A stretch of DNA of 8,690 bases from NCBI GenBank assembly GCA_900319255.1, contig ONNU01000348.1, positions 1 to 8,690 on the forward strand. Direction: 5' to 3'. Numbering within the stretch: position 1 is the stretch's first letter; each line of letters opens with the position of its first letter. Made by a program: the position numbers and the translations under genes. Shown here in pieces: positions 6,251 through 8,690 of the stretch. Under the pieces are notes generated by a model. The model had not been told where the DNA came from. It saw only the letters and a list, made by a program, of their open reading frames with translations, and did no database searches. The stretch is from an uncultured Eubacteriales bacterium (lineage in GTDB: Bacteria; Bacillota; Clostridia; Oscillospirales; Acutalibacteraceae).

Positions 6251-7180
6251 CTATACTCCCACGGTCTGGGCAAAGCCTACTATCAGCGGCATGGTTATTA
6301 CTGAAAGCAGGGTTGAAAGGGTAACAAGATTTACTGACAGCTTTGCATCATTGCAGAACTTTGCGGCAAACATCGTTGTAGCTGCCGCTGCCGGCGCTGA
6401 TGCGGCTATCACGCAGGTTATCAGCACCTTTCCCCTGATGCCGCACAGCATCATTCCGCCGAATGCAAGCAGGGGAATAACTATCAGCCTGAACAATACG
6501 CAGATAAAGCCCTTGCCGTCCCTGAAAGCATCTGATATCCTTGCTTTGGAAAGGTAATAGCCCACTATCATCATCGGCAGAGGGGTATTCAGCGCTGCCA
6601 TAAAGCCTATGGGCTTTGCTATGATATCCGGCACGGGACATGAAGTCAGAAAGATCACAACGCCCACGACCATACCGATTATGCAGGGATTGAGAAGTAT
6701 CTTCTTTGCAGAAACGCCGTCCTTGCTTCCGCTTGAAAGCCAGACTCCGAACGTCCACATCACAACATTGAAGATAACGATATAAACTGCCCCGAAGAAC
6801 ACGCCGTCCGCTCCGAGAATAGCCTGCTGCATGGGCAGGGACATATATCCGCAGTTTGAAAATATCACTGCAAAGCGGTATACACGTTTTTTTTCTGGTA
6901 TCTTATCGTGAAAGACGAGCATTGCGATAACGATGGACAGAATGTGTATGACCAGCGCAGCTCCTGCCGCTGTAAGCAGACCGCCCAGCATTGCGGGGTC
7001 ATAGCTCCTGATAAAATTCTGCACGATAACGCAGGGACAGACTATATACAGGACAATATCCGTTACAGCCTTGACAGCGCTTTCGTTGAGCATTTTTGTT
7101 TTGCCGCACAGATATCCCAGAGCGATCAGAATAAAAAGCTCCAGCACCTGTGTGCCTACGGTGATGAAATTATCTATCAT
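6251..7180 (-). CDS. AEC-family (auxin efflux carrier-like) permease
   Basis: A 309-residue membrane protein of the AEC/Mem_trans family, the bacterial relatives of plant PIN carriers, of which characterised members export or exchange malate and other small organic acids. About ten hydrophobic segments span the length, in two five-helix halves joined by a polar loop near 150-160. Typical features are an early helix with IVCPCVIVQNF (46-56), SNCGYMSLPM (108-117) in the first half, NP (164-165), and the second half with AASAPAAAATTMFAAKF (259-275) and a final helix near 285-305. Length and ends are normal. The ATG at 7180 is preceded by AAAGGAAAG (7199-7191), a modest RBS. It lies 95 bases after nspC and 123 before ligA, all on one strand. 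The substrate cannot be read from sequence; proximity to nspC does not prove polyamine transport. Confidence 0.88.
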   Translation of the reverse strand: MIDNFITVGTQVLELFILIALGYLCGKTKMLNESAVKAVTDIVLYIVCPCVIVQNFIRSYDPAMLGGLLTAAGAALVIHILSIVIAMLVFHDKIPEKKRVYRFAVIFSNCGYMSLPMQQAILGADGVFFGAVYIVIFNVVMWTFGVWLSSGSKDGVSAKKILLNPCIIGMVVGVVIFLTSCPVPDIIAKPIGFMAALNTPLPMMIVGYYLSKARISDAFRDGKGFICVLFRLIVIPLLAFGGMMLCGIRGKVLITCVIAASAPAAAATTMFAAKFCNDAKLSVNLVTLSTLLSVITMPLIVGFAQTVGV

Positions 7181-7275
7181 ATTATTTTTTCTTTCCTTTA
7201 TCTTTATCTTTTCTGTTATCCGGTCAGGCTATGCGCTATACCGGTAGTGTATCTGTTATTGCATATAATTACAGC
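7181..7275 (-). other. nspC-permease intergenic spacer
   Basis: Contains CCGGT (7220-7224) and ACCGG (7240-7244), able to form a 5-bp stem with a 15-base loop, and a TCTGTTAT direct repeat (7212-7219, 7252-7259). No U-tract follows the stem and no good promoter is seen, so co-transcription of nspC and the permease is plausible. Confidence 0.3.
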
Positions 7276-8421
7276 TTATAGTCTTGATTTGAAATCCTCA
7301 TATCCGAATTTCCTGACAAGCTCAACGCTTTCATCTCTGTGGAGTATATATATCGACGGCAGAGGCATACCGTTGAAGGTATTATTCTTGACCGTGGTAT
7401 ACATTGCCATATCGGTAAAGATCAGTCTGTCCCCCACCGACAGGGGCTTATCGAAGGAATAATCCCCGATGACATCCCCCGCAAGGCAGGTAGGACCTCC
7501 GAGACGATAGGTATACGGCTTTTCTCCCCCATTGCCGGAGCCGATAATAAACGGTCTGTAGGGCATTTCCAGCACATCAGGCATATGACAGGCGGCAGAG
7601 GTATCGACTATTGCGATATCCATGCCGTTTTTTGTGATATCAAGAACTGTGCATACAAGATATCCTGCATCTATTGCAACAGCCTCACCCGGCTCGATAT
7701 AGACCTCAAGATCATATTTTCCCTTTATTCTATTGATAAGTGTGACCAGCTTCTCAACGTCATAATCAGGCTTTGTGATATGATGACCTCCGCCGAAATT
7801 AATCCATTTCATATTATAAAGATATTTCCCGAATTTTTCCTCAACCACCGCGAGGGTACGTTCAAGAGTATCCGCGCCCTGTTCGCACATTGTATGGAAA
7901 TGAAGCCCGCTGATACCCTCAAGCTCCTTTTCATTTTTCTCAAAAGCTGAAAGGGTTATTCCAAGGCGGGAATTTTCAAAGCAGGGATTATAGATATCCG
8001 TTTCGATCTCGCTGTATTCCGGGTTTATTCTCAGCCCGAAGGAAACGTCAGGGTATCTGAGTGCCTTTTCCCTGAAATGCTTCCACTGGGAGAATGAATT
8101 GAAAACGATATGGTCGCAGATCGTAAGAAGCTCGTCAATCTCATCGTCCTTATATGCAGGCGAAAAAACATGATTCATTGCGCCGGGCATTTCCTCATGG
8201 GCAAGCTTTGCTTCAAACAGACCGCTTGCAGTTGTGCCGCTGATATATTCAGAAATGAGGGGATAGGTTTTATAATTTGAAAAAGCCTTTTGTGCCAGCA
8301 GGACATGGCAGCCGGTTTTTTGTTCCACCTCCCACAGCGTTTCAAGGTTATCCACAAGGGAACACTCCTCGATAACGTAGCAGGGGGTTGGAAGAGCGGA
8401 AAGTATTTCAGTCAGTTTCAT
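7276..8421 (-). CDS. nspC: Carboxynorspermidine/carboxyspermidine decarboxylase
   Basis: A PLP enzyme of the alanine-racemase fold (fold type III) that decarboxylates carboxynorspermidine or carboxyspermidine, the last step of the alternative, aspartate-semialdehyde-based route to norspermidine or spermidine. The 381-residue length is normal. The PLP Schiff-base lysine is K45 in LLAQKAFSNY (41-50). HFHTMCEQGAD (174-184), the phosphate-binding GGG (210-212) and EPGEA (243-247) line the cofactor site. CLAGD (312-316) supplies the catalytic Cys/Asp region from the other subunit, and DMAMYTTVKNNTFNGM (337-352) is a conserved C-terminal stretch. ATG at 8421 follows GGAGGA (8432-8427) by five bases. 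A promoter-like sequence lies at 8482-8454. The partner carboxynorspermidine synthase is not in the window; the region upstream is intergenic to the edge. The choice between nor- and ordinary spermidine cannot be made here. Confidence 0.93.
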   Translation of the reverse strand: MKLTEILSALPTPCYVIEECSLVDNLETLWEVEQKTGCHVLLAQKAFSNYKTYPLISEYISGTTASGLFEAKLAHEEMPGAMNHVFSPAYKDDEIDELLTICDHIVFNSFSQWKHFREKALRYPDVSFGLRINPEYSEIETDIYNPCFENSRLGITLSAFEKNEKELEGISGLHFHTMCEQGADTLERTLAVVEEKFGKYLYNMKWINFGGGHHITKPDYDVEKLVTLINRIKGKYDLEVYIEPGEAVAIDAGYLVCTVLDITKNGMDIAIVDTSAACHMPDVLEMPYRPFIIGSGNGGEKPYTYRLGGPTCLAGDVIGDYSFDKPLSVGDRLIFTDMAMYTTVKNNTFNGMPLPSIYILHRDESVELVRKFGYEDFKSRL

Positions 8422-8453
8422 CTTGTTCCTCCGGTAATTATAATTTCAAATCA

Positions 8454-8482
8454 AGTATAACATATTTTTTCTTAATTTTCCA
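8454..8482 (-). promoter_or_regulatory. Putative sigma-A promoter of nspC
   Basis: On the minus strand, TGGAAA (8482-8477, 4 of 6 to TTGACA) and TATACT (8459-8454, 5 of 6 to TATAAT) are 17 bases apart. Transcription would start near 8447, leaving a leader of about 25 bases that includes the GGAGGA site. A second TATACT lies at 8487-8482, without a clear -35. Confidence 0.55.
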
Positions 8483-8543
8483 GTATACCGCCGCCGGCAT
8501 CGTCGACGCTGCATCCAAAATCGCGGGGCAGGTCTGACAAAGC

Positions 8544-8570
8544 TTTACTTTCGCTCTCGCGTGTTATACT
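8544..8570 (+). promoter_or_regulatory. Possible extended -10 promoter reading out of the window
   Basis: TGTTATACT (8562-8570) is an extended -10 (TGn plus TATACT) on the plus strand. TTTACT (8544-8549) could be a weak -35 at 15 bases. It is divergent from nspC and would drive a transcript starting near 8577 toward the right edge, through hairpins at 8604-8623 and 8657-8671. No start codon with a good SD is visible before 8690. Confidence 0.35.
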
Positions 8571-8603
8571 TGGTTGGCAAGAGGAAACAAAAAATTTCCA
8601 AAG

Positions 8604-8623
8604 GCTGATTGGGAATGTTCAGC
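8604..8623 (+). other. Small hairpin downstream of the plus-strand promoter
   Basis: GCTGA (8604-8608) pairs with TCAGC (8619-8623) around a 10-base loop. A further short stem GGAAA/TTTCC occurs at 8583-8599. With the GC hairpin at 8657-8671 they could structure a leader or small RNA. I recognise no known RNA family. Confidence 0.25.
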
Positions 8624-8651
8624 ATTTCAACAACATACGTTAAGACAAGTG

Positions 8652-8671
8652 TGACTCCGGCGGCACGCCGG
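8652..8671. repeat. REP-like GC-rich palindrome, right copy
   Basis: CCGGCG-GCA-CGCCGG (8657-8671), preceded by TGACT, repeats 58-77 with one difference in 20 bases and in the same orientation. On the plus strand it is followed by TCTCCCCTTTT, which gives a weak terminator-like tail. Confidence 0.5.
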
Positions 8672-8690
8672 TCTCCCCTTTTGAAATCCC

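Noticed and set aside
58..8671. Whole segment as a composite mobile element bounded by the two palindromes
   Set aside because: No transposase or integrase is present, the genes are core housekeeping types, and the flanking repeats are only about 20 bases.

Overview
The window reads like chromosomal DNA from a Ruminococcus-type clostridium (Oscillospiraceae). This is inferred from moderate GC, strong AGGAGG-type ribosome sites, sigma-A-like TATAAT/TATACT boxes, a RING-like/DUF2628 membrane protein and the carboxynorspermidine decarboxylase NspC, all common in gut and rumen Firmicutes. No species is claimed. There are six confident genes and no tRNA, rRNA, CRISPR array, phage gene or transposase.

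Layout. A plus-strand block on the left (253-2307) holds a zinc-finger/DUF2628 membrane protein with a good upstream promoter and a structured 5' leader, then galU (UDP-glucose pyrophosphorylase), which ends in a GC-rich terminator. A 540-base convergent gap (2308-2846) follows. A minus-strand block, read from right to left, holds nspC (8421-7276), an AEC-family permease (7180-6251), ligA (6127-4127) and a ClC-type chloride channel/transporter (4127-2847). ligA and the ClC gene overlap by one base (TAATG) and are surely co-transcribed. A strong minus-strand terminator lies about 80 bases after the ClC stop. nspC has its own promoter-like sequence and a clear RBS. It may or may not be co-transcribed with the permease (95-base gap) and ligA (123-base gap).

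The genes are housekeeping or metabolic (sugar nucleotides, polyamines, DNA replication and repair, transport) and do not form one obvious pathway. The less ordinary content is between the genes: (i) two copies of a 61-62 base element, each just 3' of a gene and in that gene's orientation, with two small hairpins whose pairing is kept despite substitutions; (ii) a 50-base near-perfect inverted repeat in the convergent gap; (iii) a GC-rich REP-like palindrome occurring almost identically near both ends of the window; (iv) a possible plus-strand promoter near the right edge followed by small hairpins. Among the proteins, the ClC homologue is the most interesting: it keeps the gating glutamate but lacks a recognisable GSGIP filter motif and appears to have valine at the proton-glutamate position. 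I see no convincing new multi-gene system here.
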